A model generated the notes under the pieces. It was not told the DNA's origin and did not search any database. It worked only from the letters and a program-made list of their open reading frames with translations. This document shows positions 9,557-18,629 of a DNA stretch of 64,000 bases, piece after piece. The translations under genes and the position numbers were made by a program. Positions within the stretch are counted from its first letter, which is position 1. Every line of letters begins with the position of its first letter. Source of the stretch: Labrys monachus (lineage in GTDB: Bacteria; Pseudomonadota; Alphaproteobacteria; Rhizobiales; Labraceae); NCBI RefSeq assembly GCF_030814655.1, contig NZ_JAUSVK010000001.1, positions 3,727,001 to 3,791,000 of the forward strand. The letters run 5' to 3'.

Positions 9557-9587
9557 GCGTTCGCGCGGAGCCTCTCCGCGCGAACGC
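9557..9587 (+). terminator. Strong hairpin between binding protein and permease genes
   Basis: GCGTTCGCGCGGAG at 9557-9570 pairs perfectly over 14 bases with its complement at 9574-9587, with a 3-base loop and TTCTTTC following. Placed 19 bases after the binding-protein stop, it may act as a partial terminator or an mRNA-stabilising stem that keeps the binding protein more abundant than the membrane parts, as is known for many ABC operons. Confidence 0.7.
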
Positions 9588-9671
9588 TTCTTTCGTCCGG
9601 GGAGGCGCGCGAGCGGCCTCCCATTCTGTCCAATGCGCCGGCCCGCCGGCCGGCGATCACGGGTGTACGCG

Positions 9672-10640
9672 ATGCAAACCGCACTGCAGATCCTCCGGCG
9701 AGCGGCAGGGCCCGGCGTCCCCTTCCTCCTCGCCATCGGCCTGTTCTTCGTCATCAACATCTTCATTCCAGGCTATGCCAACATCAACAGCCTGCTCTCG
9801 CTGCTGCTGCTGTCGAGCCTGCTGGGCATCGCATCGATCGGGCAGACGCTGACGATCGTCATCGGCGGCTTCGACCTGTCCATCCCCGCCGTCATCGGCC
9901 TTGCCAACGTGCTGTTCTCGCTGCTCTACGGCGCCGGCTACTCCGCCTTCTCCGTCACGGTGTTCATCCTCGCCGTCGGCGCGCTCATCGGTCTCGCCAA
10001 CGGGTTCGCCTCGCGCTACCTCCAGCTCAATCCGCTGGTCGTCACCCTGGCCTCCGGCTCGATCATCTTCGGCGCGATCTGGGCCGGCACGCATGGCGAG
10101 GTTTCCGGCTTCGTACCCGACTGGCTCGTCGACATGGTCTCGGTCATCGGCCAGACCGGGCCGATCCCCCTGCCCGGTTCCGTCGTCGTATGGATGGTGA
10201 TCGCCGCCGGCATCCTCTTCCTGGAACACCGGACGACTCTCGGCCGCTGGATCTTCGCCGCCGGCGCCAACCCGCGCGCCGCCGAAGTCGCCGGCGTGCC
10301 GATGCTGTTCGTGTGGATGAGCGTCTACGCCCTCAGCGCCGTCCTCGCCGCGGCGACCGGCATCCTCCTCGCCGGCTTCAGCGGCGCGGCCGACCCGACC
10401 GTCGGCACCGCCTACCTCTTCACCACGGTCGCCGCCGTCGTGGTCGGCGGTACGTCGCTGACCGGCGGGCGCGGAGGCTATGGCCGCACGATCGCCGGCT
10501 GCCTCGTGGTGACGGAACTCAGCACGCTGCTGGTCGGGCTCGGGCTCGACCAGGCGGCACAGCAGATCTTCCTCGGCTTCCTGATCGTGGGGCTGGTCGC
10601 CCTCTATGGCCGCGAGCCCCCCTTGAGCATGCGCATATGA
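9672..10640 (+). CDS. CUT2-type ABC transporter permease (first system, subunit A)
   Basis: This 322-residue, very hydrophobic protein of the RbsC family has about eight to ten membrane segments, starting at about residue 15 (GVPFLLAIGLFFVINIFIPGY). The family motifs SIGQTLTIVIGGFDLSIPAVIGL near residue 60 and TAVGGTSLTGG-like TVAAVVVGGTSLTGGRGG near residue 260 are clear. The start is the ATG at 9672, with a weak GGGTG upstream. The stop overlaps the start of the ATPase gene by four bases, so translation is coupled. It forms the channel with the second permease at 12220. Confidence 0.9.
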   Translation: MQTALQILRRAAGPGVPFLLAIGLFFVINIFIPGYANINSLLSLLLLSSLLGIASIGQTLTIVIGGFDLSIPAVIGLANVLFSLLYGAGYSAFSVTVFILAVGALIGLANGFASRYLQLNPLVVTLASGSIIFGAIWAGTHGEVSGFVPDWLVDMVSVIGQTGPIPLPGSVVVWMVIAAGILFLEHRTTLGRWIFAAGANPRAAEVAGVPMLFVWMSVYALSAVLAAATGILLAGFSGAADPTVGTAYLFTTVAAVVVGGTSLTGGRGGYGRTIAGCLVVTELSTLLVGLGLDQAAQQIFLGFLIVGLVALYGREPPLSMRI

Positions 10641-12223
10641 ACAAAGACATGGCCTTCAGCATGAGAGGCGAGAGCTTCGCTGCGGTACCGGCGGACCGCC
10701 CCCTCCTCGAAGCGCGCGACATCCGGCGCACCTTCGGCGAGACCATCGCCCTCGATTCCTGCTCGCTCCGCGTCCAGCCGGGCGAGATCCATGCCGTCGT
10801 CGGCGAGAACGGCTCGGGCAAGAGCACGCTCATCAAGATTCTGAGCGGGATCGTGAGAGCCGAATCCGGCACGCTGGAATGGGACGGCAAGCCCGCCCGC
10901 TTCCGCTCGCCGCGCGCCGCCCAGGAAGCCGGTATCGCCACGGTGTTCCAGGAGACGCTGATCCTGCCGGACATGTCGATCCGCGACAATGTCATGCTGG
11001 GGCTCGACGGCGTCATCCGCCGCAAGGCGGGCACGGCGCGCGAGCAGGCGCTGGTGCGCGAGGCGCTGAGCGTCGTCGGCATCGGCGATCTCGACGTCGA
11101 GCGGCTGACGGGCACGCTGTCGCTGGCCAATCGCCAGCTGGTGGGCGTCGCCCGCTCGCTGATGCGGCCCTGGCGCCTGCTCATCCTCGATGAATCCACC
11201 TCGGCCATCGACATCGAGGATCGCGACAGGCTGTTCGCCGCCCTGCGCAATTTCCGGGCGGAAGGGCGCTCCATCCTGTTCGTGTCCCATCGCATGGACG
11301 AAATCGACAGCCTGGCGGACCGGGCGACGGTGCTGCGCTCGGGCCGCAGCGTCGCGAGCCTCGACCGCGGCGACTTCTCCAGCGAGAAGCTGCTCGAACT
11401 GATGTCGACGCGCGAAGGCGCAAAGGCGGCCGAGGGCGCGGGCTCGCGCCCGCTCGGCGCGGTGCGCGACGAGAAAGTCATCATGGTGCGCGGCCTGTCG
11501 GTCCTGCGCGGCAAGCGCAGCTTCGACCTCGACATCCATGCCGGCGAGATCATCGGCGTCGGCGGCCTGGAGGGCCACGGCCAGCTCGCCTTCCTCGAAT
11601 GCATCGCCGGCACGCGCCAGGCGCCGTCCGGCAGCGTGCGGGCCGGCGAGGCGACGATCCGGTCGCAGGGCGACGCCGCCCGCGCTAGGATCGCCTTCCT
11701 CCCCCGCGACCGCAAAACGGAAGGCATCTTCGCGCCGCTGTCGGTGCTCGACAACGTCACCATCTCCGCGCTGGGTTCGGTGGCGCGCTGGGGCATGCTC
11801 AGTTCGTCGCGGCGCAGGAGCATGGCCGACCAGGTCTGCCGGCAGACCAAGGTGAAGATGGCAAGCCCGCACACGCCGATATCGTCCCTCAGCGGCGGCA
11901 ACCAGCAGAAGGCCCTGCTCGGCCGGCTGATCGCCAGGAACCCCCGCGTCCTCGTGCTGAACGACCCCATGCGCGGCGTCGATCTCGGCGCCAAGCGGGA
12001 CCTCTACGAGGTGCTGAGCGCCCTCGCCGCCGGCGGCATGTCGATCCTCCTGCTATCGACCGAGCTCGTCGAGCTCTGCCTGCTGTGCCATCGCGTCGTC
12101 GTCTTCCACGACCACGCCGTGAGCGCCGTGATCGGCCGGGAAGCGCTCAACGAACGAGCGCTGATCGATGCCATGTTCGAACACCGCACGTCCCTGGAAG
12201 CCACGATGGGAGCATCGGCATGA
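10637..12223 (+). CDS. CUT2-type ABC transporter ATPase, two fused nucleotide-binding domains (first system)
   Basis: This 528-residue protein is built like RbsA/XylG. The N-terminal ATPase has Walker A GENGSGKST at about residue 56 and Walker B LLILDESTSAID, but its signature is degenerate (LSLANRQLVGVARS). The C-terminal ATPase lacks a Walker A lysine (GGLEGHGQLAF), has LSGGNQQKALLGR as signature and VLVLNDPMRGVD as Walker B, with Asp in place of the catalytic Glu. This split of complete and incomplete sites is normal for RbsA-type proteins. Four-base ATGA overlaps join it to both neighbouring permease genes. Confidence 0.93.
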   Translation: MNKDMAFSMRGESFAAVPADRPLLEARDIRRTFGETIALDSCSLRVQPGEIHAVVGENGSGKSTLIKILSGIVRAESGTLEWDGKPARFRSPRAAQEAGIATVFQETLILPDMSIRDNVMLGLDGVIRRKAGTAREQALVREALSVVGIGDLDVERLTGTLSLANRQLVGVARSLMRPWRLLILDESTSAIDIEDRDRLFAALRNFRAEGRSILFVSHRMDEIDSLADRATVLRSGRSVASLDRGDFSSEKLLELMSTREGAKAAEGAGSRPLGAVRDEKVIMVRGLSVLRGKRSFDLDIHAGEIIGVGGLEGHGQLAFLECIAGTRQAPSGSVRAGEATIRSQGDAARARIAFLPRDRKTEGIFAPLSVLDNVTISALGSVARWGMLSSSRRRSMADQVCRQTKVKMASPHTPISSLSGGNQQKALLGRLIARNPRVLVLNDPMRGVDLGAKRDLYEVLSALAAGGMSILLLSTELVELCLLCHRVVVFHDHAVSAVIGREALNERALIDAMFEHRTSLEATMGASA

Positions 12224-13185
12224 ACTGGATCAAGAGCCGCAGCTATGCCTGGCCGATCCTGGCCGCCGTGGTGGTGTTCACCGCGCTCAACGCCATCATC
12301 AGCCCCGCCTTCACCGATCCTTCGAACTGGAACGGCATGCTGATCGGCGTCGCCCCCTTCATCATCACCGCCCTCGCCCAGACGGCGCCCGTGATGTCGG
12401 GCGACGGCGGCATCGACCTGTCCGTCGGCCCTCTCGCCGGATTGGTGAATGCGCTCGTCACCGCCATCCTGGTGCCGCAGGGCTTCGCCGACCCTTTCAC
12501 GGTGATCGGTGCATGCCTCGCCGTCGGCGCCCTGTCGGGACTGCTGAACGGCTTCATGATCGCGGTGGTCCGCGTGCAGCCGATCATCGCCACGCTCGGC
12601 ACCTTCCTCGCCTTCCAGGGCATCACCCTCGAAATGCTGCCGATGGCCGGCGGCCAGGCACCGGCCTGGCTCGTCGGCCTCGCCAACAATCATGGCGGCA
12701 TTTCGGGCGTATTGGTGCTGCTCGTCGGCCTCGGGCTCCTCTGGGTGCTGTTCGAACGCACGGCCTACCGGCGCAATCTCCTCGCCGTCGGGGGCGATGC
12801 CCGCGCGGCCTATGCCTCGGGCGTGAACGTCACGGGGGTCCGGATCATCGCCTATGTGATCGGAGGCCTGCTCGCCGCGGTCGCCGGTCTGGTGTTCACG
12901 GCCGCGCTCGGCTCGGGCGACCCTCGCGTCGGCGTCCCCTACACGCTGACCTCGATCTCGGCGGTGGCGCTCGGGGGGATCGCCCTGAACGGAGGCCGCG
13001 GCGGCATGCTGGGGGCGGCGGCGGCCGGCACGCTGCTCTTCCTGATCCAAACGCTCTTCACCCTCGCCCAGGTCTCGATCTTCTACATCCAGATCATGTA
13101 CGGCGTGATCCTCTTCGTCGCCCTGACGCTGAACGCCGCCGGCGAGCGGGCCCGCAGGCGGCGCATGGCCGAACAACTGGGCTGA
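12220..13185 (+). CDS. CUT2-type ABC transporter permease (first system, subunit B)
   Basis: This is a 321-residue RbsC-family membrane protein. It shows the loop SGDGGIDLSVGPLAGLVNAL near residue 65, LGTFLAFQGITLEMLP near 125, and the conserved C-terminal SAVALGGIALNGGRGG near 250. Its ATG overlaps the ATPase stop by four bases. Together with the permease at 9672 it would form a heterodimeric channel, unlike the RbsC homodimer, so the transporter has two different membrane subunits. It is the last gene of the first transporter unit. Confidence 0.9.
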   Translation: MNWIKSRSYAWPILAAVVVFTALNAIISPAFTDPSNWNGMLIGVAPFIITALAQTAPVMSGDGGIDLSVGPLAGLVNALVTAILVPQGFADPFTVIGACLAVGALSGLLNGFMIAVVRVQPIIATLGTFLAFQGITLEMLPMAGGQAPAWLVGLANNHGGISGVLVLLVGLGLLWVLFERTAYRRNLLAVGGDARAAYASGVNVTGVRIIAYVIGGLLAAVAGLVFTAALGSGDPRVGVPYTLTSISAVALGGIALNGGRGGMLGAAAAGTLLFLIQTLFTLAQVSIFYIQIMYGVILFVALTLNAAGERARRRRMAEQLG

Positions 13186-13487
13186 GGAGAGGCGATGGAG
13201 AGTCCCTGGACCGTCAGAGGACGGAAATCCCTTGCAGGTTTACGCCGCCCCCACCCCATATGCGCTGCCCCTCTCCCTTGCCCTCTCCCCGCGCTGCGGG
13301 GCGAGGGGGCGGCAGCCTCGCGTCTCGACGGGTAAGCGCGGCAGCACACGGCGTCAACGCCCTATCATGATCGCGCATCGCGATGGGTGCATGCTGAACG
13401 ACGACTCAGAACACGCCGGGCGGTGTCCTAAAAATTCCTTCCAGTATCCGGGCGGCACAGCAGCCAGTCGGGAACCGGGAGGAGAAC
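13186..13487. repeat. Intergenic region with a palindromic repeat element
   Basis: The gap between the two transporters contains a pyrimidine-rich run and a palindrome: CCCTCTCCCCGC at 13281-13292, loop GCT, and GCGGGGCGAGGG at 13296-13307, pairing with one mismatch. CCCTCTCC...GGCGAGGG palindromes of this kind are recurrent intergenic repeats in rhizobial genomes. It may also act as a terminator for the first transporter. No gene is seen. Confidence 0.5.
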
Positions 13488-14495
13488 ATGAAACTGCTGA
13501 AGGCCACGCTGTCCAGGCTGGGCAAGTCTTCCGTCGCGGCCGTTTCCGCCGCCCTTCTTCTTGCGGGGCTCGGAGGGGCGAGCCCCGCCGCCGCGCAGGG
13601 CAAGCCGAGGATCGTCATGCTCGCCGGCCCGCAATGGGACCCCTTCTTCGGCGCCATGAAGAAAGGCGCCGACGACGCCGCCCGCGATCTCGGCGTCAAC
13701 TATCAGTGGATCACCGGCACCGACCCCAACAATTTCGTCGCCGACTACGCCAAGCTGGTGAAGCAGGCGGCGACGCAGAAGCCGGCCGCCATGGTGATCG
13801 GCAACTACTTTCCCGACACCCTCGACCCGATCATCAAGCAGATCACCGCCAGCGGCATTCCCGTCATCATCCAGCATGACGGCGGCGCGTCCTGGCAGCA
13901 GGACGGCGCCATCTCCTATGTCGGCTTCAGCGCCCGGGATCTCGGCCGGGCCGTCGGCGAGCGGGAAGTCGCAGCGGGCGCCAAGTTCGGCCTCTGCGTC
14001 GACCACGTGCCCGGCAACACCACGCTGGACCTCGATTGCCAGGGCTACAACGACGCCTTCAAGGCGGCCGGCGGCGATTCCAAGGTGCTGATGATCCAGT
14101 TCTCGGACGCCAGCAATCCGACCTTCGTCGTCAACGCCATCAAGGGCGCCCTGCAGGGCGACAGGAAGATCGACGCGATCTGGACCATCGGCGCGGTGCA
14201 GGGCGTCGCCTCGGTCGATGCGGTCAAGAAGTCGGGACGCAAGATCGTCAACGGTTCGCTCGGCCTTTCGCTCGGCTCGCTCGAAGCGCTCAAGAACGGC
14301 GATCTGCTCTTCATCGCCGACCTGCAGCCCTATCTCGACGGCTATTATGCGCTGCTCGCGGCCTATCAGTACGTCCAGTTCAAGATGCTGCCGATGGGCC
14401 AGATCTCGACCGGCCCGCTGATGCTGACCAAGGACAATGTGGACGAGGTCCTCAAGGTCAACCAGCAATTCCCGGGCGTTCGCGGCGCCTCCTGA
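13488..14495 (+). CDS. CUT2-type ABC transporter substrate-binding protein (second system)
   Basis: This 335-residue periplasmic binding protein starts at the ATG preceded by GGGAGGAGAAC. The signal peptide is about residues 1-36 (VAAVSAALLLAGLGGASPAAAQ). The mature protein has the sugar-binding-like lobe: IVMLAGPQWDPFFGAMKKGADDAARDLG, then QKPAAMVIGNYFPDTLDPIIKQITASGIPVIIQHDGG. The ligand-pocket residues differ from the first system's protein, so the two probably take related but distinct ligands. Permease and ATPase genes follow. Confidence 0.9.
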   Translation: MKLLKATLSRLGKSSVAAVSAALLLAGLGGASPAAAQGKPRIVMLAGPQWDPFFGAMKKGADDAARDLGVNYQWITGTDPNNFVADYAKLVKQAATQKPAAMVIGNYFPDTLDPIIKQITASGIPVIIQHDGGASWQQDGAISYVGFSARDLGRAVGEREVAAGAKFGLCVDHVPGNTTLDLDCQGYNDAFKAAGGDSKVLMIQFSDASNPTFVVNAIKGALQGDRKIDAIWTIGAVQGVASVDAVKKSGRKIVNGSLGLSLGSLEALKNGDLLFIADLQPYLDGYYALLAAYQYVQFKMLPMGQISTGPLMLTKDNVDEVLKVNQQFPGVRGAS

Positions 14496-14514
14496 CGCAC
14501 GCCGCCGACGAAAA

Positions 14515-14538
14515 GGCGGACCGGCACGCCGGTCCGCC
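14515..14538 (+). terminator. Hairpin between binding protein and permease genes of the second transporter
   Basis: GGCGGACCGG at 14515-14524 and CCGGTCCGCC at 14529-14538 form a perfect 10-base stem with loop CACG, 19 bases after the binding-protein stop. As in the first transporter, it is placed to attenuate transcription or protect the upstream message. Confidence 0.6.
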
Positions 14539-14580
14539 GCAGCGCCGGGCCTCGAGCCGTTCATCCAGCGGAGCACTTGC

Positions 14581-15618
14581 ATGACGTCCTACAGCCAGGA
14601 ACTTCGCGACAGGGGAGCGGCGGCAAAAGCGCCGGCGCGGCGCTTTTCATGGTCCGGGCTGACGCGCCGGCCGGAGTTCGGCGCCTTCATCGCGACAGTG
14701 CTGGTCTATGGCTTCTTCGCCGCCACGGCCTACGACGCGGGCTTCGCCACCTTCGACGGCACCGCGGGCTGGATGAACACCTCCGCCGAACTCGGCATCA
14801 TCGCCATCCCCGTCGGCCTGCTGATGGTGGCCGGCGAATTCGACCTGTCGGTCGGCGCCGTCGTCGGCGCCTCCTCCATCACCGTCGCCATAGGCACCAC
14901 CCTGTTCGGCCTGTCCATCTGGCCGATGATCGCCGCTGCACTGGCCCTCGGCGTCGCCGTCGGGCTCCTGAACGGCTTCCTGGTGGTGCGGACCGGTCTG
15001 CCCTCCTTCATCGTCACGCTGGCCTCGAGTTTCAGCGTCGGCGGGCTTTCGCTCGGCCTGGCACGCGTTTTGAGCAACACGACGTCGGTCTCGGTCAAGT
15101 CGCCGCCGCTCGCCGACTCGCTTTTCGCGGCGACCTGGGGCCAGGCCAACATCGCCATCCTCTGGTGGTTCGCCGTCACCCTCCTCGGCGGCTGGGCGCT
15201 CGCCCGCACCCCGTTCGGCAACTGGATCTTCGCGACCGGCGGCAACCCTGTCGCCGCCCGCGGCGCCGGCGTGCCGACCGGCCTGGTCAAGACCGCGCTG
15301 TTTGTCGCGACGGGGGCCGGCGCCGCGCTGGTCGGCGTCATCCAGGCAGTCGAATACCATTCAGGCAATGCCACGGCGGGGCTCGGCTATGTGTTCCAGG
15401 CGCCGATCGTCGCCGTCATCGGCGGCGTGCTGCTGGGCGGCGGCTACGGCTCGGCCTTCGGCGTGTTCCTCGGCACCGTGATCTTCGGCGTGATCAATAT
15501 CGGCATCTTCTACACCGGATGGAGCACCGATTGGGTGCAGCTCTTCCTCGGGGTGCTGCTGATGCTGGCCGTGCTCACCAATCACTATTTCCGCCGTCTC
15601 GCCATGAGCTCGAGCTGA
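14581..15618 (+). CDS. CUT2-type ABC transporter permease (second system)
   Basis: This 345-residue RbsC-family membrane protein has a soluble N-terminal tail of about 35 residues. Motifs include IIAIPVGLLMVAGEFDLSVGAVVG near residue 80, RTGLPSFIVTLASSF near 140, and PIVAVIGGVLLGGGYGSAFG near 280. Only one permease gene accompanies this binding protein and a single-domain ATPase, so the complex should be a homodimer, as in fructose-type FrcABC systems. The start is the ATG at 14581; the frame is open upstream, but that part is not protein-like. Confidence 0.9.
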   Translation: MTSYSQELRDRGAAAKAPARRFSWSGLTRRPEFGAFIATVLVYGFFAATAYDAGFATFDGTAGWMNTSAELGIIAIPVGLLMVAGEFDLSVGAVVGASSITVAIGTTLFGLSIWPMIAAALALGVAVGLLNGFLVVRTGLPSFIVTLASSFSVGGLSLGLARVLSNTTSVSVKSPPLADSLFAATWGQANIAILWWFAVTLLGGWALARTPFGNWIFATGGNPVAARGAGVPTGLVKTALFVATGAGAALVGVIQAVEYHSGNATAGLGYVFQAPIVAVIGGVLLGGGYGSAFGVFLGTVIFGVINIGIFYTGWSTDWVQLFLGVLLMLAVLTNHYFRRLAMSSS

Positions 15619-15663
15619 GGGCGGGGATGGCGAAGTCGACATTTCCAGCAACGGGATGAAGCC

Positions 15664-16497
15664 ATGCCGTCCGAAGCCACCCCTCTCGTCGAGTTGCGCA
15701 ACGTCTCGAAGCGGTTTGCCGGCGTCCACGCCCTGAGCGACGTCTCGCTCCGCGTTCCGCCGGGCAGCGTCGTCTGCCTCCTCGGCGACAACGGCGCCGG
15801 CAAGTCCACCCTCATCAAGGTGCTGTCGGGCTTCTACCAGCCGTCGGACGGCACCATCCTGCTCGACGGCAAGGAAACGCGCTTCAGCGATCCGCGCGAT
15901 GCCCGCGCCCGGGGCATCGCCACCGTGCATCAGGATGTCGGCACCATTCCCCTGATGAGCGTCGGGCGGAACTTCTTCCTCGGTGCCGAGCCGAAGAAGG
16001 GCTGGGGACCGTTCGCACGCCTCGACATCGACAAGGCCAACGGCATCGCGCTCGAGCAGATCCGCCGCTTCGGCATCACCAGGGTACGCGACGGCAACCA
16101 GCTCGTCGGCGCGCTTTCAGGTGGCGAGCGGCAGGTTCTCGCCATCGGCCGGGCGATGTATTTCGGCGCCCGTGTCCTCATCCTCGACGAGCCGACCTCC
16201 GCCCTCGGCGTCAAGGAAGCCGCCACGGTGCTGCGCTTCATCCTGGCGGCCCGCGCCGAGGGGGTCGGCATCGTCTTCATCACCCACAACGCGCATCATG
16301 CGACGCTGGTCGGGGACTATTTCACCGTGCTCATCCAGGGCAGGGTCGCCGCCAGCTTCAGGCGGGGCGAGAAGAGCAGCGCCGAATTGCTGTCGCTGAT
16401 GGCGGGCGGCGAGCAGATGGAAGACATAGCGGGCGAATTGTCGAGACCCGATCTCGGCATCCCGGGACAGGGCGCCGCACAGGGAGCGAGAACATGA
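15664..16497 (+). CDS. CUT2-type ABC transporter ATPase, single domain (second system)
   Basis: This 277-residue ATPase has Walker A GDNGAGKST at about residue 43, the Q-loop in ATVHQDVG, signature ALSGGERQVLAIGRAM, Walker B VLILDEPTSALG and the switch His in VFITHN. Unlike the first system it has only one nucleotide-binding domain, as in FrcA, so two copies would serve the complex. The last codons overlap the next gene by four bases (ATGA at 16494), tying the serine hydrolase to the transporter operon. Confidence 0.93.
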   Translation: MPSEATPLVELRNVSKRFAGVHALSDVSLRVPPGSVVCLLGDNGAGKSTLIKVLSGFYQPSDGTILLDGKETRFSDPRDARARGIATVHQDVGTIPLMSVGRNFFLGAEPKKGWGPFARLDIDKANGIALEQIRRFGITRVRDGNQLVGALSGGERQVLAIGRAMYFGARVLILDEPTSALGVKEAATVLRFILAARAEGVGIVFITHNAHHATLVGDYFTVLIQGRVAASFRRGEKSSAELLSLMAGGEQMEDIAGELSRPDLGIPGQGAAQGART

Positions 16498-17681
16498 CGA
16501 TAGTGGACGTCCAGGCGATGGACAGCCTTCTTCGTGAGCCGGTGGACGCGAAGGAGATTCCGGGAGTCGTGGCGATGGCCGCGGACCGCGGCGGCCGCCT
16601 CTATGAGGGCGCCTTCGGGGTGCGCAGCCTCGCCACCGGCGTGCCGATGAGCCTCGATACCGTGCTCTGGTATGCCTCGATGACCAAGGCGCTGGTCGCG
16701 ACCGGCGCCATGCAGCTGGTCGAGCAGGGGCGTGTCGCCCTCGACGAGCCGATCGGCCGCATCATCCCGGCCCTCGCCGCGCCGCAGGTGCTCGACGGCT
16801 TCGACGCCGCCGGCAAGCCCCTCCTCAGGCCGGCGAAGAGGCCGATCACCCTGCGCCATCTCCTCACCCACACCTCGGGCTTCGGATACGACATCTGGAA
16901 CGCCTCGGTGGAGCGCTACATGCGCGAGAACGGCGTGCCGCTGCTGGTCGATTGCAAGCTGAGCTCGCTCGGCCAGCCGCTGGCGGCCGATCCCGGCGAG
17001 AAGTGGGAATACGGCATCAGCATCGACTGGGTCGGCCAGGTCGTCGAGGCGCTTAGCGGGCAATCCCTGGAGGCCTATCTGACCGAGCACCTGTTCAAGC
17101 CCCTCGGCATGAACGACACCGCCTTCATCGTGCATCCCGAGCGGCGCGCGCGCCGGGCCGACGTCCACCAGAGGCATCCCGACGGCTCTCTGGAGACGAT
17201 CGATCACGAGATCTCCCAGGAGCCCGAATTCTTCATGGGCGGCGGCGGGCTCTATGGCACCGCGGGCGACTATATCGCCTATATCCGGATGATGCTGAAC
17301 GATGGGCGCGCACCGGACGGCACGGCCGTGCTCCAGCCGGAAACCGTCGATCTCATGGGGCGCAACGCCATCGGTGACATCGAGGCCGGCGTGCTGCGGC
17401 CCGTCCTGCCCAAGCTCGCCAACGATACCGATTTCTTCCCCGGCATGTCGCAAAAATGGGGGCTGAGCTTCCTCATCAACACCGCCGACGCCCCGAACGG
17501 GCGCAGTGCCGGCAGCCTCACCTGGGCGGGCCTCGCCAACTGCTACTTCTGGATCGACCGCACCAAGCGCCTCGGGGGCGTGGTGATGACGCAGATCCTG
17601 CCCTTCGGCGATCCGCGCGTGCTGAGGCTCTACGGCGCCTTCGAGCAGCAGGTCTATCGTCGCCTCGCAAAGGCGGCGTGA
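16494..17681 (+). CDS. Serine hydrolase of the beta-lactamase/EstB family
   Basis: This 395-residue protein has the penicillin-binding-protein fold. The catalytic S-x-x-K is Ser62-Met-Thr-Lys65 (WYASMTKALVATG), a Tyr motif is present as WEYGISIDW, and LLTHTSGFGYDIWN and GGGGLYGTAGDY are family landmarks. No signal peptide is visible, so it should act in the cytoplasm on an imported substrate as an esterase, lactonase or transesterase rather than as a secreted beta-lactamase. Its start overlaps the ATPase stop, which implies cotranslation with the second transporter. Confidence 0.88.
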   Translation: MTIVDVQAMDSLLREPVDAKEIPGVVAMAADRGGRLYEGAFGVRSLATGVPMSLDTVLWYASMTKALVATGAMQLVEQGRVALDEPIGRIIPALAAPQVLDGFDAAGKPLLRPAKRPITLRHLLTHTSGFGYDIWNASVERYMRENGVPLLVDCKLSSLGQPLAADPGEKWEYGISIDWVGQVVEALSGQSLEAYLTEHLFKPLGMNDTAFIVHPERRARRADVHQRHPDGSLETIDHEISQEPEFFMGGGGLYGTAGDYIAYIRMMLNDGRAPDGTAVLQPETVDLMGRNAIGDIEAGVLRPVLPKLANDTDFFPGMSQKWGLSFLINTADAPNGRSAGSLTWAGLANCYFWIDRTKRLGGVVMTQILPFGDPRVLRLYGAFEQQVYRRLAKAA

Positions 17682-17798
17682 ACCACGCCCTGCGGCAGCC
17701 GAGCACAGGATCGGAGGCGGGGATCGATGGTCGCCCCTCTCCCTTCTCGCATATTTCCGCCGAAGCCGGCGGCGGCATGGGAATGTCGGCGTCCCGGT

Positions 17799-18629
17799 TC
17801 AGCTGAAGATGCTGGCCTTGCCCTGGTTCTGGACTGCCCGGCGCGCCATGACGCGAACGAGGTTGGCCCGATAGGCCGTGGAGGCGTGGATGTCGCCGAT
17901 GAGGCTGTCGGGATCGAGGGCGGCGCCATCGAGCGCCTGTGCCGAGAAGTCCCGCGCGAGGGCCTCCTCGGCCTCCGCCCAGCGGAACACCCCTTCATTG
18001 CCGGCGCCCGTCACCGCCACCCGGATCGAGCCGTCGCCGAGGCGGCTGACGAAGACCGCCGCCATCGCGTAGCGCGAGGCCGGATTGCGGAACTTGGCGT
18101 AGCCGGCGGAAGCGGGAATCGGGAAGGTCAGCGCCGTGACGATCTCGCCTGGCTCCAACGCCGTCGCATAGAGACCGGTGAAATAGTCGCCGGCGGCGAT
18201 CGAGCGCCGGTCGGTGACGACCGTGGCGTCCAGCGCCAGCACGGCCGACGGGTAGTCGGCAGCCGGATCGTTGTTGGCGACGGAGCCGCCGATCGTGCCG
18301 CGATTGCGCACCTGGACGTCGCCGATCGAGCCGGCAAGGGCCGCAAGCACCGGAATCGCCGTCCTCACCGTCTCGGACTTCGACACCGCGACATGGGTGG
18401 CGCCGCCTCCGATGCGCAGCAGGCCGTCAGCGATGTCGATGCCCTGCAGGTCCGGGATGGCGCGCAGGTCGATGAGCGTGTCCGGGGCGGCGAGGCCCGC
18501 CTTCATCACCGGAAGCAGCGTATGGCCGCCGGCAATGAACATGGCGTCGTCGCTTCCGCCGTGAAGCGCGAGGGCATCCGACAGCGTGACCGGGCGGTGA
18601 TAGCTGAAATTCGGCAGGACGATGCTCAT
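17799..18629 (-). CDS. Molybdenum hydroxylase FAD-binding subunit (CoxM-like)
   Basis: This 276-residue medium subunit of the xanthine dehydrogenase/CO dehydrogenase family passes electrons from the iron-sulphur subunit to FAD. FAD-binding landmarks are [15 protein letters not shown] at about residue 32 and [20 protein letters not shown] at about 110. The start at 18629 overlaps the stop of the small-subunit gene by four bases; the frame is open further upstream, but that is the other gene's sequence. It is the last gene of the minus-strand run leuC-leuD-coxS-coxM. It needs the large subunit encoded at 21371-23749. Confidence 0.9.
   Translation of the reverse strand: MSIVLPNFSYHRPVTLSDALALHGGSDDAMFIAGGHTLLPVMKAGLAAPDTLIDLRAIPDLQGIDIADGLLRIGGGATHVAVSKSETVRTAIPVLAALAGSIGDVQVRNRGTIGGSVANNDPAADYPSAVLALDATVVTDRRSIAAGDYFTGLYATALEPGEIVTALTFPIPASAGYAKFRNPASRYAMAAVFVSRLGDGSIRVAVTGAGNEGVFRWAEAEEALARDFSAQALDGAALDPDSLIGDIHASTAYRANLVRVMARRAVQNQGKASIFS

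Noticed and set aside
16494-17681. Antibiotic-resistance beta-lactamase
   Set aside because: There is no signal peptide, the size and HTSGF-type motifs fit EstB-like esterases, and the gene is overlapped with a transporter operon.
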